Both the position numbers and the translations under genes were made by a program. The notes below the pieces were generated by a model, which worked only from the letters and a program-made list of their open reading frames with translations, ran no database searches and was not told where the DNA came from. DNA of 64,000 nucleotides from Arthrobacter sp. ZGTC131 (GTDB lineage: Bacteria > Actinomycetota > Actinomycetes > Actinomycetales > Micrococcaceae), in the NCBI RefSeq assembly GCF_002929275.1, contig NZ_PJIK01000004.1, forward strand, positions 234,504 to 298,503, given 5' to 3'. This document shows positions 1 to 8,661 of this stretch, one piece after another. Numbering within the stretch: the first letter of the stretch is position 1; each line of letters begins with the position of its first letter.

Positions 1-1
1 A

Positions 2-466
2 GCGGGCCAGCTATCACCATCCAAGGACGTGGATCTTTGGGCCCGCTTCAACCGTGGCTCGGCCGAGATGCGCCTGCACGCCGAGCTCGGCGATGCCGCG
101 ACCCTCCGTTGCATCGAACGGGCCGAGCTGGCCACCGAAGTTGTGGGCGGCAGCGAACGCGACATGCTGGAAATGTCCCTGGTACGGGCCCACTGGTACT
201 ACCTCACGGGCGACATGGAGTCGGCCGTCAACCTCCTCGAGCCGCTCCGCAGCAAGTTCCCCGTCCTCGCAACCCAGACCGCCGCAGAGGCGTCCTTCGT
301 CCTGGGCAAGGCGCTCATGGCCCAAGGATCAAACGACGAATCCCTGCAGAGACTGCAAGAGGCGGCTACGCTGTTTGATACGGCTGCTGCACCGGAGCGG
401 AGCGCAACGGTGCGAACGTTCCTGGCATCCGTCGAGAACCAGCAGCAGTTCTTGCAAGGGGGGTAA
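2..466 (+). CDS. TPR-like helical protein, C-terminal part (5' end outside window)
   Basis: The frame is open from the first bases of the window, so this is the C-terminal part of a longer protein; the GTG at 29 is probably internal. The 150 or so residues are helical with TPR-like character: an A/L-rich helix pair, then a YYLTGDMESAVNLLEPL segment and a second pair ending in LQEAATLF. In related bacteria such proteins are often XRE-type regulators with TPR tails, but no helix-turn-helix is visible here. The TAA stop directly abuts the GTG of the next gene, so the first three genes probably form one operon serving a cyclic-di-GMP enzyme. The function is inferred only. Confidence 0.6.
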   Translation, partial: AGQLSPSKDVDLWARFNRGSAEMRLHAELGDAATLRCIERAELATEVVGGSERDMLEMSLVRAHWYYLTGDMESAVNLLEPLRSKFPVLATQTAAEASFVLGKALMAQGSNDESLQRLQEAATLFDTAAAPERSATVRTFLASVENQQQFLQGG

Positions 467-901
467 GTGTCCGAAACAACTGTGGCTCCAGGCTCTCCGC
501 CGGAGCAACCGCTGCAGCGGGAGGCCGGCGGACTGCCCGCATCCCATGTCTCCCTTTCGGCACTGCCGGACGTCGCCGTCAAGGCCGTGCTGCGCCGCGG
601 CGCTGACCTGGATGAAGCGTCCGCCGCCCAGCTGCGCGAGCAACTCGGTGAGCTTGCCGGTGACCGGAGGGTCGCCGTCGTACTTGAACTGACCGGCGTG
701 GGGTCCGTGAGCCGCGCCGCGCGTGCCGCCTACGCGGCTATTCCCTTCGTGTCTGCCTGGGCGGTTGTTGGCGAGGGCCCGGTGGATAGGCTGCTCGGGC
801 ATTTCCTCCTGGGCGGGGAGTTCAGCTCGGTCCCGGCACGATATTTCACGTCGGATGGCGAAGCCCTTGACTGGTTGAAACGCCTGGACCATGTTCTCTG
901 A
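467..901 (+). CDS. SpoIIAA/STAS-like domain protein
   Basis: A 144-residue protein starting at GTG immediately after the previous stop. Its core (about residues 35-140) alternates strands and helices as in SpoIIAA/STAS-like domains: a strand RRVAVVLELTGVGSVSR, an AARAAYAAI helix, a strand SAWAVVGEGPVDRLLGHFLL and a terminal DGEALDWLKRL helix. Small Arthrobacter proteins with this fold are usually annotated as STAS/SEC14-like or DUF7793 proteins. It overlaps the start of the GGDEF-EAL gene by 11 bp, which suggests translational coupling and perhaps a regulatory or partner role. No catalytic residues are evident. Confidence 0.6.
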   Translation: MSETTVAPGSPPEQPLQREAGGLPASHVSLSALPDVAVKAVLRRGADLDEASAAQLREQLGELAGDRRVAVVLELTGVGSVSRAARAAYAAIPFVSAWAVVGEGPVDRLLGHFLLGGEFSSVPARYFTSDGEALDWLKRLDHVL

Positions 902-2426
902 CGGCGATCCCCGGCTGGGGCGGCTCCTCGACGGCATTGTCCGGCTCGCCTCGGGGGAGCTCCATTCGCGCATTGAAATTTCCGACGCCCGGGATGAGCT
1001 GGACGCGGTCATCATGGGCACCAACCTGCTCGCCGAAGACCTCCAGATCATCTACCAGGAGCTGGAGCAGCGGGTTGAATCCCGCACGCAGATGCTCAAC
1101 GCTGCGCACCGGGAGCTGCAGCAAATGGCCCTCACCGATTCCCTGACGGGCCTCTTCAACCGTTCCGCGCTGGTCAGCGCCGTCAACGACGCCCAGGCGG
1201 AGGCGGCCGACGGCGGGCTGCCGCCGGCGCTGCTGCTGCTGGATCTGGACGCGTTCAAGAGCGTCAACGATTCCTTGGGCCATTCCATCGGCGACCAGGT
1301 GCTGGCCGCCGTCGGAAGGCGAATCCGGTCATGTGTGCGCGACTCCGACATGGTGGCCCGGCTGGGCGGAGACGAATTCGCCATCCTGCTCACCTCCACC
1401 TCGCCCGCGAAGGCCGTGGCAGTGGGGAACCGGATACTGGATGCCCTCAACGGAACCCTCGAGGTGGACGGCAAGCACATCCGCTGCGGGGCCAGCCTGG
1501 GGCTGCGCATGGCCGACCCCGGCGAGACCTCCGAGGAACTGCTCATGGAGGCCGACATCGCCATGTACGCCTCCAAGGCAGACGGCCGCAACAAGCTGCG
1601 GGTGTTCGAACCGGCCATGCTGCATGCCCGGCAGCTCCGCAACCAGCTGGTGGGCGAACTGCGCGAAGCCATCGCAGGCTCGCAGCTGGTGCTGTTCTAC
1701 CAGCCGGTCATCGAGCTGGCCACCGGCAGGATCGAGGGCGTCGAGGCGCTGGTGCGCTGGCAGCACCCCACCCGCGGACTGATCATGCCGGACGAGTTCA
1801 TCCCCATCGCCGAGGAAACCGGCCTCATTTCCGAGCTGGGCAAGTGGGTGCTCAAGGCCTCCGTGGAGCAGCTCCGGCGCTGGCGGGCGGATCCGGAAAC
1901 CAAGCGGCACGACTTCTCCATGCGCATCAACATCTCCGCCGCCGACCTGCAGCGCCTCGAATTCATCGAGGACGTCCGCGACGCCCTCACATCCGCGGAC
2001 CTGGAGCCGGCGCTGCTGGTCCTGGAGCTGACGGAGAGCGCCATCATCCAAGGCAATGAGCTCGACCGGTACACGCTGGCCAGCCTCCGCAAGCTCGGAG
2101 TGGGCCTGGAGATCGACGACTTCGGCACCGGGTATTCCTCCATCAGCTACCTGCGGCGGCTCCCGGTGGACCGCGTCAAGGTGGACCGGACCCTGCTCAC
2201 GGCGCTGGGCAGCGACCCCGCCCAGCCGGCCCTGATTGCGGCAATCCACCAGCTCATCCGCGCCTGCGGGCTGGAGGCGGTGTGGGAGGGCGTGGAAACC
2301 GCGGAACAGTCCGAGCACCTGCGAAGCACCGGCTGCGTCAGCGGCCAGGGCTACTACTTCAGCCGGCCGCTGCCCGAAGCCGAATTCACGGCCCGCCTGG
2401 CACGGCAGGACGTCTGGCCCGGCTGA
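891..2426 (+). CDS. GGDEF-EAL cyclic-di-GMP cyclase/phosphodiesterase
   Basis: A 511-residue soluble protein expected to make and/or break down cyclic di-GMP. Residues 1-75 form a helical segment without membrane spans. The GGDEF domain (about 78-240) has LTDSLTGLFNR and an intact GGDEF at 159-163. It is preceded by RDSD at 150-153 with the five-residue gap expected of the inhibitory I-site. The EAL domain (about 255-500) keeps EAL at 285-287, the Asn of RINIS, ELTES, DDFGTGYSS at 409-417, Lys430 and Glu467, so both halves look catalytically competent. The ATG overlaps the upstream gene. A perfect 15-bp tandem duplication (2415-2444) spans the stop codon, so a second in-frame TGA follows. Confidence 0.93.
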   Translation: MFSDGDPRLGRLLDGIVRLASGELHSRIEISDARDELDAVIMGTNLLAEDLQIIYQELEQRVESRTQMLNAAHRELQQMALTDSLTGLFNRSALVSAVNDAQAEAADGGLPPALLLLDLDAFKSVNDSLGHSIGDQVLAAVGRRIRSCVRDSDMVARLGGDEFAILLTSTSPAKAVAVGNRILDALNGTLEVDGKHIRCGASLGLRMADPGETSEELLMEADIAMYASKADGRNKLRVFEPAMLHARQLRNQLVGELREAIAGSQLVLFYQPVIELATGRIEGVEALVRWQHPTRGLIMPDEFIPIAEETGLISELGKWVLKASVEQLRRWRADPETKRHDFSMRINISAADLQRLEFIEDVRDALTSADLEPALLVLELTESAIIQGNELDRYTLASLRKLGVGLEIDDFGTGYSSISYLRRLPVDRVKVDRTLLTALGSDPAQPALIAAIHQLIRACGLEAVWEGVETAEQSEHLRSTGCVSGQGYYFSRPLPEAEFTARLARQDVWPG

Positions 2427-2487
2427 TCCTGGCCCGGCTGATCCCTGTCCGCCGATGCGCCTCGGCTGGGTGCCATCCGGCTTTTCC

Positions 2488-3048
2488 TCAGGCTGGCACG
2501 CCGGCGCGCCACTCGTCGGCGAGCATGGCGTAGATCAGCTCCGTGGACCACGCACCCTTGTAGTGCCAGTTTTCCACGAGCGTGGCCTCGAGCCGCATCC
2601 CCAGCCGCTCGCAGATCCTGGCCGAACCGGTGTTGAGCGCGTCCAGCTTGGCATCGATCCGGTGGAAGCCCAGTGCGCCGAAGCCAAGTTCCAGCAGCGC
2701 GCGGGCGGCCTCGGTGGCGTACCCCTTGCCGCGGCCCTCCGGCGCCATGATCCAGCCGATCTCGGCCTGCCCCTCGCCGGGCAGCCACTTGAGCACCACC
2801 TCGCCGAGTAGGCCGGGAAGGTCCTTGGCCTCGACGGCCAGGCAGATCCAGTCGCCCTCCTTCTCGAAGGCGAAATTGGCGTACCTGCCCACGGTCTCCA
2901 TGGACTGGGTGTAGGTCTTGGCATCCCGCAGCAGGAAGCGCGCCGTTTCCGGAAGCGACTGGTAGGCATGGAACGCGTCCAGGTCCGAGGCCTCGAACCG
3001 GCGCAGCCTTAGTCGCTCGGTGTGGATGGGCAGGGGGATGTGGGGCAT
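2488..3048 (-). CDS. GNAT family N-acetyltransferase (RimJ/RimL type)
   Basis: A 186-residue protein with the RimJ/RimL-like GNAT layout: an N-terminal TERLRLRRFEASDLDAF strand-helix, a central GEVVLKWL strand, the acetyl-CoA pyrophosphate loop APEGRGKGYATEA, and the C-terminal NTGSARICERLGMR helix followed by a final strand. Substrates of this subfamily range from ribosomal proteins to small amines, and none can be assigned here. It converges with the GGDEF-EAL gene and lies 27 bp upstream of ackA on the same strand. The ATG sits six bases behind a TACCCT hexamer without a Shine-Dalgarno sequence, so the message may be leaderless. Confidence 0.85.
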   Translation of the reverse strand: MPHIPLPIHTERLRLRRFEASDLDAFHAYQSLPETARFLLRDAKTYTQSMETVGRYANFAFEKEGDWICLAVEAKDLPGLLGEVVLKWLPGEGQAEIGWIMAPEGRGKGYATEAARALLELGFGALGFHRIDAKLDALNTGSARICERLGMRLEATLVENWHYKGAWSTELIYAMLADEWRAGVPA

Positions 3049-3054
3049 GGTTCG

Positions 3055-3060
3055 AGGGTA
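3055..3060 (-). promoter_or_regulatory. -10 hexamer of predicted leaderless promoter, GNAT gene
   Basis: TACCCT on the minus strand ends exactly six bases before the ATG at 3048, with no purine-rich ribosome binding site between. This is the spacing of actinobacterial leaderless promoters. Confidence 0.5.
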
Positions 3061-3075
3061 CGCGGTTGGGACAGG

Positions 3076-4230
3076 TTAACCCCCGACGACGGCGGCCGTC
3101 GCCTCCGCGATGGCGCGCTCCTCGTCCGTGGGGACCACGAGCACTGGAATGGCGGACGACGCGGAGGAAATCACCCGGGGTTCCTTGGACCGCTCACTGT
3201 TCAGGTTGGCGTCGAGATCGATGCCCAGCGCCGCCAGCCGCTCCCCCACCAGCGCACGGAACTGGTGCGAGTTCTCGCCGATCCCCGCAGTGAACACCAG
3301 CGCCTTCGCCCCGCCCACGGCCACGTGGTAGCCACCGATGTACTTGGCCAGCCGGTAGGACGTGACGGCGAGCGCCATGGCAGCCTTGGCGTCGCCGGCC
3401 TCGGAGGCCTCCACCACCGAGCGCATGTCGTTGTTGCCAGCCAGGCCCTTGAGCCCGGATTCGCGGTTCAGCATGGTGTCCAGGTCCTCCGCGTTCCACC
3501 CCACGCGGGCCAGGAACACGAGGATGGACGGGTCAAGGTCGCCGGAACGAGTGCCCATGACCAGGCCCTCCAGCGGAGTGAAGCCCATGGAGGTGTCCAC
3601 GGACTTGCCGCCCCGGATCGCCGTGACCGAGGCGCCGTTCCCCAGGTGGGCGATCACGCCGTCGAACTCCTCCGCCGGAAGGTCCAGCAGCGCCGCGGCC
3701 TTGTGCGTGACGTATTCGTGCGAGGTGCCGTGGAAGCCGTAACGGCGGATCCCGTGGTTGGCGTAGAGCTCGTCCGGCACGGCATAGCGCCAGGCGTGCT
3801 CGGGCAGGGTGCGGTGGAAGGCGGTGTCGAACACTGCGACCTGCGGCATCTCCGGCCACTTCTTGGCAATGGCGCGGATGCCCAGCACGTTGGCGGGGTT
3901 GTGGAGCGGGGCCAGCGGGTTGAGCCGCTCGATGGCGCGGGTGATCTCGTTGTCGATCAGCACGGGTTCGCCGAACCGCTCGCCGCCGTGGACCACGCGG
4001 TGCCCCACGGCGTCCAGCTCCCGGTCACCCAGCACCTCGTGGATGGCGGCGTCCACCAGTTCGAGGGCCTCGGCATGATCCGCCGGGCCCACCACTTCGC
4101 CGTCGCCCTGACCTCCGTTGGATGTGCCGATCCTCTCGATCAGCCCCTCCGTGAGGATGCTGCCGGCCGCGACGTCACGCACCTGGTATTTGAGCGAGGA
4201 CGAGCCGGAGTTGATGACGAGCACGAGCAT
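3076..4230 (-). CDS. ackA: Acetate kinase
   Basis: A 384-residue cytoplasmic kinase that interconverts acetyl phosphate plus ADP and acetate plus ATP. The N-terminus carries the family signature LVINSGSSSLKYQ. Inside are the second signature region (VGHRVVHGGERF), the catalytic and nucleotide-binding segments DTAFHRTLPEHAW, YGFHGTSHEYV, HLGNGASVTAI and GDLDPSIL, and the terminal FTAGIGENS. The length is near the usual 390-400. The ATG follows a clear AGGAGG seven to eight bases upstream. The gene lies eight bases behind pta in the same direction, the usual acetate overflow/assimilation pair. Confidence 0.97.
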   Translation of the reverse strand: MLVLVINSGSSSLKYQVRDVAAGSILTEGLIERIGTSNGGQGDGEVVGPADHAEALELVDAAIHEVLGDRELDAVGHRVVHGGERFGEPVLIDNEITRAIERLNPLAPLHNPANVLGIRAIAKKWPEMPQVAVFDTAFHRTLPEHAWRYAVPDELYANHGIRRYGFHGTSHEYVTHKAAALLDLPAEEFDGVIAHLGNGASVTAIRGGKSVDTSMGFTPLEGLVMGTRSGDLDPSILVFLARVGWNAEDLDTMLNRESGLKGLAGNNDMRSVVEASEAGDAKAAMALAVTSYRLAKYIGGYHVAVGGAKALVFTAGIGENSHQFRALVGERLAALGIDLDANLNSERSKEPRVISSASSAIPVLVVPTDEERAIAEATAAVVGG

Positions 4231-4238
4231 GGGGCCTC

Positions 4239-6449
4239 CTAAGCCTTGGCTTCTGCGGACGGGACGGTTGCTGCCGCGGGTTCCGGCGTTGTGGGCTGAG
4301 CTTCGGCGGGCTGGGCCTCGGTGGGCCCGGTTTCGGCGGACTGCGGCGCCGTCGGCTGGGCCGCCGTCGACTGGCCCGCCGTCGACTGGGCCTGGACGGC
4401 GGTGATGGCCACTGTGTTCACGATGTCCTCCACCGTGCAGCCGCGGGACAGGTCGTTGACCGGCTTGCGGAGCCCCTGCAGGACCGGCCCGACGGCGACC
4501 GCCCCGGAGGTCTGCTGCACCGCCTTGTAGGTGTTGTTGCCGGTGTTCAGGTCCGGGAAGATGAACACGGTGGCCTGGCCGGCGACGGACGAGCCGGGCA
4601 TCTTGGACGCGGCGATCGCGGCGTCCACGGCGGCGTCGTACTGGATGGGACCCTCCACGGGCAGTTCCTGGCGCCGGTCCTTCACCAGCTCCGTGGCCAC
4701 CCGCACCTTCTCCACTGCCTCGCCCGAGCCGGACCCGCCGCTCGAATAGGACAGCATGGCCACCCGCGGATCCACGCCGAACTGGGCCGCGGTTTCCGCC
4801 GAGGCCAGTGCGATGTCTGCCAGCTGCTCCTCGTTCGGGTCCGGGTTCACGGCGCAGTCGCCATAGACCAGCACGCGGTCCGGCATGAGCATGAAGAACA
4901 CCGACGATACGATCTTCACGCCCTCGCGGGTCTTCACGAACTCCAGGGCCGGGCGGATGGTGTGGGCTGTGGTGTGCGCGGCCCCGGACACCATGCCGTC
5001 CACCACGCCCAGCTGGACCATCATGGTGCCGAAGTAGCTGCCGTCCAGCATGACTTCCAGCGCCCGGGCCAGGTCCACTCCCTTGTGCGCCCGCAGCTCC
5101 GCGTACTTCTCCGCGAAACCCTGGCGCAGCCCCGAGGTGGCAGGATCCACGATGTTGATGCCGGACAGGTCGATGCCACGGCTGGCCGCAAGCTCCCTGA
5201 CGTCGGTTTCGCGTCCCAGCAGCGTGAGGTCACAGACGTCGCGGCGGTACAGGATCTCGGCGGCCCGCAGGATCCGCACGTCCGTGCCCTCCGGCAGCAC
5301 GATGTGGCGGCGCTGGGACCGGGCCCGCTCGATGAGGTCATGCAGGAACCGCAGCGGCGTCATGCGCTCCGCCCGGGGCAGGTGCAGGCGTTCGACGATC
5401 TCGGCCTCGTCCACGCGCCGGGACCACAGCCCAAGCGCGGACGCCACCTTCCGGCGGTGCCCGCTCCAGATCTCACTGCGGACCTCGGAAACGCGGCGGG
5501 CGGTGGTGTAGGTGTCGTCGGTCGTGTCGAAGACCGGGAACGGGGCGGACGCCAGCAGGGGGTAGATGTTGGCATCCGGGGCCAGGCCGCCGGTGAGGAT
5601 CAGCGCGGACGGCACGGGGAATTCCGGGGAGAATGATGATGCCAGGCACGCCACCATCACGTCGGCCCGGTCGCCCGGGACGATCACCAGCGCGCCGTCG
5701 TCGAGCACGTTCAGGAAGTTGCCCACGTTCATGGCGGCCACCTTGACGTCCCGGACGTCGCGCTCCATGTCCGCGCGGCCGGCGATCTGGCGGATGCCCA
5801 GGGCGGCGCCCACCTCGCCTGTGGTGGGGCGGGCAATGTCCTCGAGCTCCGGGAAAATGTACACCGGACGGCCGGAGGCGCCGGGCTTCACGGCGGCAGC
5901 GATCGCGTCGGCGTCCTCCGGATCGGCGCGGTTCACCATGATGGCCAGCAGCGCGCACTTCTCCGCCGCCAACTCCTTCCGGGCGACGTCGACGGCGGCG
6001 GACGTCTCCGCGACGGTGCGCCCCTTCGCGCCCACCACGGCCACGACGGGGGCGGCCAGGTTGTTGGCGAGGCGGGCGTTGAGATCGAATTCGACGGCGG
6101 CCTCCTGGCCGGTGAGGTCAGTCCCCTCCACGATGATCACGTCGCAGTGCCGGCCCATCTCGGCGAAGATCTCTACGCAGCGGGCGTCGATGTCCTCGCG
6201 CTTGCCCTCGGCGAGCAGGCTGCGGACCTCCGTGAAGGTCAGGCCGCCGCGGCAGCGCTCGTCCTCGAGGTCGAAGCGGGATTTCATGAGCGCCACCATG
6301 GGGTCAGCCCCGGCGTCGTCCCCGTGGACCACGGGCTTGAAGAAGCCGATCCGGTCGGCGTGCCGGTGGAGCGTGTCCGCGAGGCCCAGCGCTATGAGCG
6401 ACTTGCCCGAACCCGGGGTCGTCGCACTGACATATATACCTTTGGCCAT
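4239..6449 (-). CDS. pta: Phosphate acetyltransferase, long form
   Basis: A 736-residue enzyme interconverting acetyl-CoA and acetyl phosphate. Residues 1-220 form a P-loop domain related to dethiobiotin synthetase, with the motif TTPGSGKS near residue 10. A DRTGG-like middle domain follows, and the C-terminal PTA domain (about 370-690) contains VLPEGTDVRILRAA and the VGPVLQGLRKPVNDLSRG motif. The ATG is preceded by GAGGACTGATC. The last 50 or so residues are an Ala/Pro/Thr/Gln-rich tail with repeated AQ and TA words, which is not part of the conserved enzyme. It sits directly upstream of ackA in the same operon. Confidence 0.96.
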   Translation of the reverse strand: MAKGIYVSATTPGSGKSLIALGLADTLHRHADRIGFFKPVVHGDDAGADPMVALMKSRFDLEDERCRGGLTFTEVRSLLAEGKREDIDARCVEIFAEMGRHCDVIIVEGTDLTGQEAAVEFDLNARLANNLAAPVVAVVGAKGRTVAETSAAVDVARKELAAEKCALLAIMVNRADPEDADAIAAAVKPGASGRPVYIFPELEDIARPTTGEVGAALGIRQIAGRADMERDVRDVKVAAMNVGNFLNVLDDGALVIVPGDRADVMVACLASSFSPEFPVPSALILTGGLAPDANIYPLLASAPFPVFDTTDDTYTTARRVSEVRSEIWSGHRRKVASALGLWSRRVDEAEIVERLHLPRAERMTPLRFLHDLIERARSQRRHIVLPEGTDVRILRAAEILYRRDVCDLTLLGRETDVRELAASRGIDLSGINIVDPATSGLRQGFAEKYAELRAHKGVDLARALEVMLDGSYFGTMMVQLGVVDGMVSGAAHTTAHTIRPALEFVKTREGVKIVSSVFFMLMPDRVLVYGDCAVNPDPNEEQLADIALASAETAAQFGVDPRVAMLSYSSGGSGSGEAVEKVRVATELVKDRRQELPVEGPIQYDAAVDAAIAASKMPGSSVAGQATVFIFPDLNTGNNTYKAVQQTSGAVAVGPVLQGLRKPVNDLSRGCTVEDIVNTVAITAVQAQSTAGQSTAAQPTAPQSAETGPTEAQPAEAQPTTPEPAAATVPSAEAKA

Positions 6450-6704
6450 GATCAGTCCTCTGGTTGGAAGGTCCTGCGCGGAGCGTGCTGCGACGGCGTG
6501 CGCCCAGGAGGTGTTCCTTAAGGCGTACCCCCTTCAGGTTCCGCCTAAGCACCAGAGCCCGCCGCTCCTCCATACTTTCACTTGTTCGCGGACTTTCGGG
6601 AGCAGACAATGGTGTTGATTCCCACGTCAGCGGCTCAGCGCTTCAGCGGGCACGTGGCGTGCCAACGCCTCGAGACCCCTCCCTAACCGGCGATTCGAAC
6701 CACG

Positions 6705-7685
6705 GTGCTGCTGATGAACCCTGGTGGATCCCCTGCAACTTCCCGTTCGGCTGCTGCGTCCCGCATCAGACAGCATCCCGTAGCGGCCTTCCTCGTCGTT
6801 GCCATCACGCTCTCCTGGGCGGCCCAGGTTCTGTCCATCCTCCTGCTCGGGAACATCCTGCCGGGAATCCTCGCCGAACTGCTGATCCTGCTGGGAACGG
6901 CCGTTCTTGTCACGGGCGCCGCCGACGGCCGGCCAGCCGTGCGTGACCTCGTCCGCCGGGCCTTCCGCTGGCGCGTGGCACCTGGCTGGTACGTGGCGGC
7001 GCTGCTGGCCCTGCCCGCGCTGACCTTGCTCATTGCCGCAGCCACCGGCACCTTCCATTCGCCCGCTGATGGCTGGGCGCCGCTGCTGGTCACCTATCTG
7101 CTGAACACCGTGGTCATCGGCGCCCTCCTCGGCAACATTTGGGAGGAACTGGCCTGGACCGGCGTGGTGCAGCACCGTCTCATGGACCGCCACGGAGCGT
7201 TCGTTGCCGCCGTGCTGACAGCCATCCCGTTCGCGCTCATCCACGTGCCCTTTGCCTTCGCGGAGAGAGGCTTCGCCAACACGCCCCTGGCCGACGCGGC
7301 AGCCTACTGGGCGGTTCTGTTCCTGTTTGCCCCCTTCTTCCGCGCGCTCATGGGCCTGACTTACTTGAGAACGGGATACAGCCTGCTGATCGTGGGCCTG
7401 CTCCACGCGTCATTCAACGCCTCCGCGGCGACCAAGCTGGACGCGTTCGACGGCGACTGGCAGCAGATTGCCGCGGCGATCGTCTTGCTCGGCGTCGTTG
7501 CTGCGTTGCGGATCTTCCGGAGTCCCCGCCCCACCGGCAAGCCCCTCCCGGACCAGCGCGAACGCACACTTCAGCACCCCACCGAAGCGGCAGACCAGCG
7601 CAAACGCACACTTCAGCACCCCACCGAAGCGGCAGAGAAGGGCACCGCGAAGGAGAGCGGCCATGGCTCATCATCTGCCGGCTGA
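6705..7685 (+). CDS. CPBP (Abi/CAAX-protease-like) membrane protein
   Basis: A 326-residue protein with about seven hydrophobic segments. It carries CPBP-type motifs: a Glu pair in NIWEELAWTGVVQHRL, a later FALIHVPFAF, and a terminal LLIVGLLHASFNAS. Canonical CPBP proteins have EExxxR in the first motif, but here the Arg position is Thr (EELAWT), so peptidase activity is uncertain. The C-terminal tail after the last span holds two copies of a 14-residue hydrophilic repeat encoded by a 42-bp duplication. The start (GTG 6705 or ATG 6714) is uncertain, since neither has a good ribosome binding site. It overlaps the next CPBP gene by 23 bp. Confidence 0.8.
   Translation: MLLMNPGGSPATSRSAAASRIRQHPVAAFLVVAITLSWAAQVLSILLLGNILPGILAELLILLGTAVLVTGAADGRPAVRDLVRRAFRWRVAPGWYVAALLALPALTLLIAAATGTFHSPADGWAPLLVTYLLNTVVIGALLGNIWEELAWTGVVQHRLMDRHGAFVAAVLTAIPFALIHVPFAFAERGFANTPLADAAAYWAVLFLFAPFFRALMGLTYLRTGYSLLIVGLLHASFNASAATKLDAFDGDWQQIAAAIVLLGVVAALRIFRSPRPTGKPLPDQRERTLQHPTEAADQRKRTLQHPTEAAEKGTAKESGHGSSSAG
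7551..7634 (+). repeat. Two tandem 42-bp copies inside CPBP gene
   Basis: Copies at 7551-7592 and 7593-7634 differ at one base. They encode DQRERTLQHPTEAA and DQRKRTLQHPTEAA, keep the frame, and lie in the cytoplasmic-looking tail. Confidence 0.95.
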
Positions 7686-8661
7686 CGGCCAAGACCACCA
7701 GCCTCCGCGCCAGCCGCATCAGCAGGCACACCCCTCCCCGCGCCCCAAGCCTGCCCTCCGCCCGTGGCCCGCCCGGCGTGACTGGCCCGCCTCGCGCGTG
7801 TGGCAAAACCGGCGCGGCTGGCCTGCCCGGCGGCGGCTCGCGGTGTTCTTCGGGCTTGCCTTTGTCATTTCGTGGTGCGTCTGGCCGCTGACCCTGCTCA
7901 ATCCGGCCAGCTCTCCGATGGTCCCGTTCGGGCCCGCACTTGCGGCGGTCGCGGTGGCGTTCCTTTGCGGCGGCAAGGAGGGCCTGCTCGGCCTGCTGCG
8001 CCGGCTCGCGCGGTGGCGCGTGTCCGTCCGCTGGTACGTCGTGGCCCTTGCGTTGCCGTGCCTGCTGGTCCTAGCGGCCGCCGGCCTCACGGTTGCCGGC
8101 GGCGCCCCGGCACCGGATCTAGGCCCGAATCCCGGCTGGTTCTTGCTGGTCGGCACATTCACCTCGACCCTGGTGATCGTGGGCCTGTTCGAGGAACTGG
8201 GCTGGCGCGGCTACGCCCTGCCCCTGATGCAGCAGAACCATACCGCACTCGCCGCAGCCCTCCTCCTCGGCGTGGTGTGGGCGCTCTGGCACCTGCCGGA
8301 GCTCGCCTCGGACCCCACCGGGCAACGGCCGCCGGTTCCGTTCATGCTCATGGTGATCGCCCAGTCCGTGCTGCTGGCCTGGATCTACAACAGCACCAGT
8401 TCTACCCAAAGCGCCGCCCTCCCTGCCACCGAAGAACACTCCCCCGGCGCCGGCAGCGTGCCGCTCTGCATGCTGTTCCATGCCTCGTTCAACACGTCGG
8501 GGGCACTTCTTTTCCCGGCGTTGGCCGGCCCGGATTACCTCACGCTGTGGTGGACCCTGGCACTGCTCCACGTGCTGGCCGCGCTCGCAGTGATTGCCTA
8601 CGCGGGACCCGTGAGACTGGCACGCACCCTTGACACGAAGGCCCCCAATGGGATTACCTAA
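7663..8661 (+). CDS. CPBP family intramembrane protease-like protein
   Basis: A 332-residue multi-spanning membrane protein. The first 60 residues are a hydrophilic His/Gln/Pro/Arg-rich region, followed by about eight hydrophobic segments. It has the canonical CPBP motifs: EELGWRGYALPL (EExxxR), VVWALWHLPEL, and MLFHASFNTSG. These proteins resemble type II CAAX prenyl endopeptidases and bacteriocin-immunity proteins; the substrate is unknown. The ATG at 7663 was chosen because AAGGAG lies seven bases upstream; longer upstream extensions would only read the repeat of the preceding gene. The two CPBP genes overlap and are probably co-translated. Confidence 0.85.
   Translation: MAHHLPADGQDHQPPRQPHQQAHPSPRPKPALRPWPARRDWPASRVWQNRRGWPARRRLAVFFGLAFVISWCVWPLTLLNPASSPMVPFGPALAAVAVAFLCGGKEGLLGLLRRLARWRVSVRWYVVALALPCLLVLAAAGLTVAGGAPAPDLGPNPGWFLLVGTFTSTLVIVGLFEELGWRGYALPLMQQNHTALAAALLLGVVWALWHLPELASDPTGQRPPVPFMLMVIAQSVLLAWIYNSTSSTQSAALPATEEHSPGAGSVPLCMLFHASFNTSGALLFPALAGPDYLTLWWTLALLHVLAALAVIAYAGPVRLARTLDTKAPNGIT

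Noticed and set aside
1329-2318. Long minus-strand open frame antisense to the GGDEF-EAL gene
   Set aside because: Same reason: the sense strand codes for a complete, motif-bearing protein.
2415-2444. 15-bp perfect duplication across the GGDEF-EAL stop codon
   Set aside because: Real, but it only adds a second in-frame TGA; no function is suggested.
3022-4242. Long plus-strand open frame antisense to ackA
   Set aside because: It mirrors the codon pattern of ackA and shows no family features; long antisense frames are expected in GC-rich genes.
6670-6720. tRNA-like GATTCGAACC string on the plus strand
   Set aside because: No acceptor stem, anticodon arm or D-arm can be built around it; no tRNA was found anywhere in the window.
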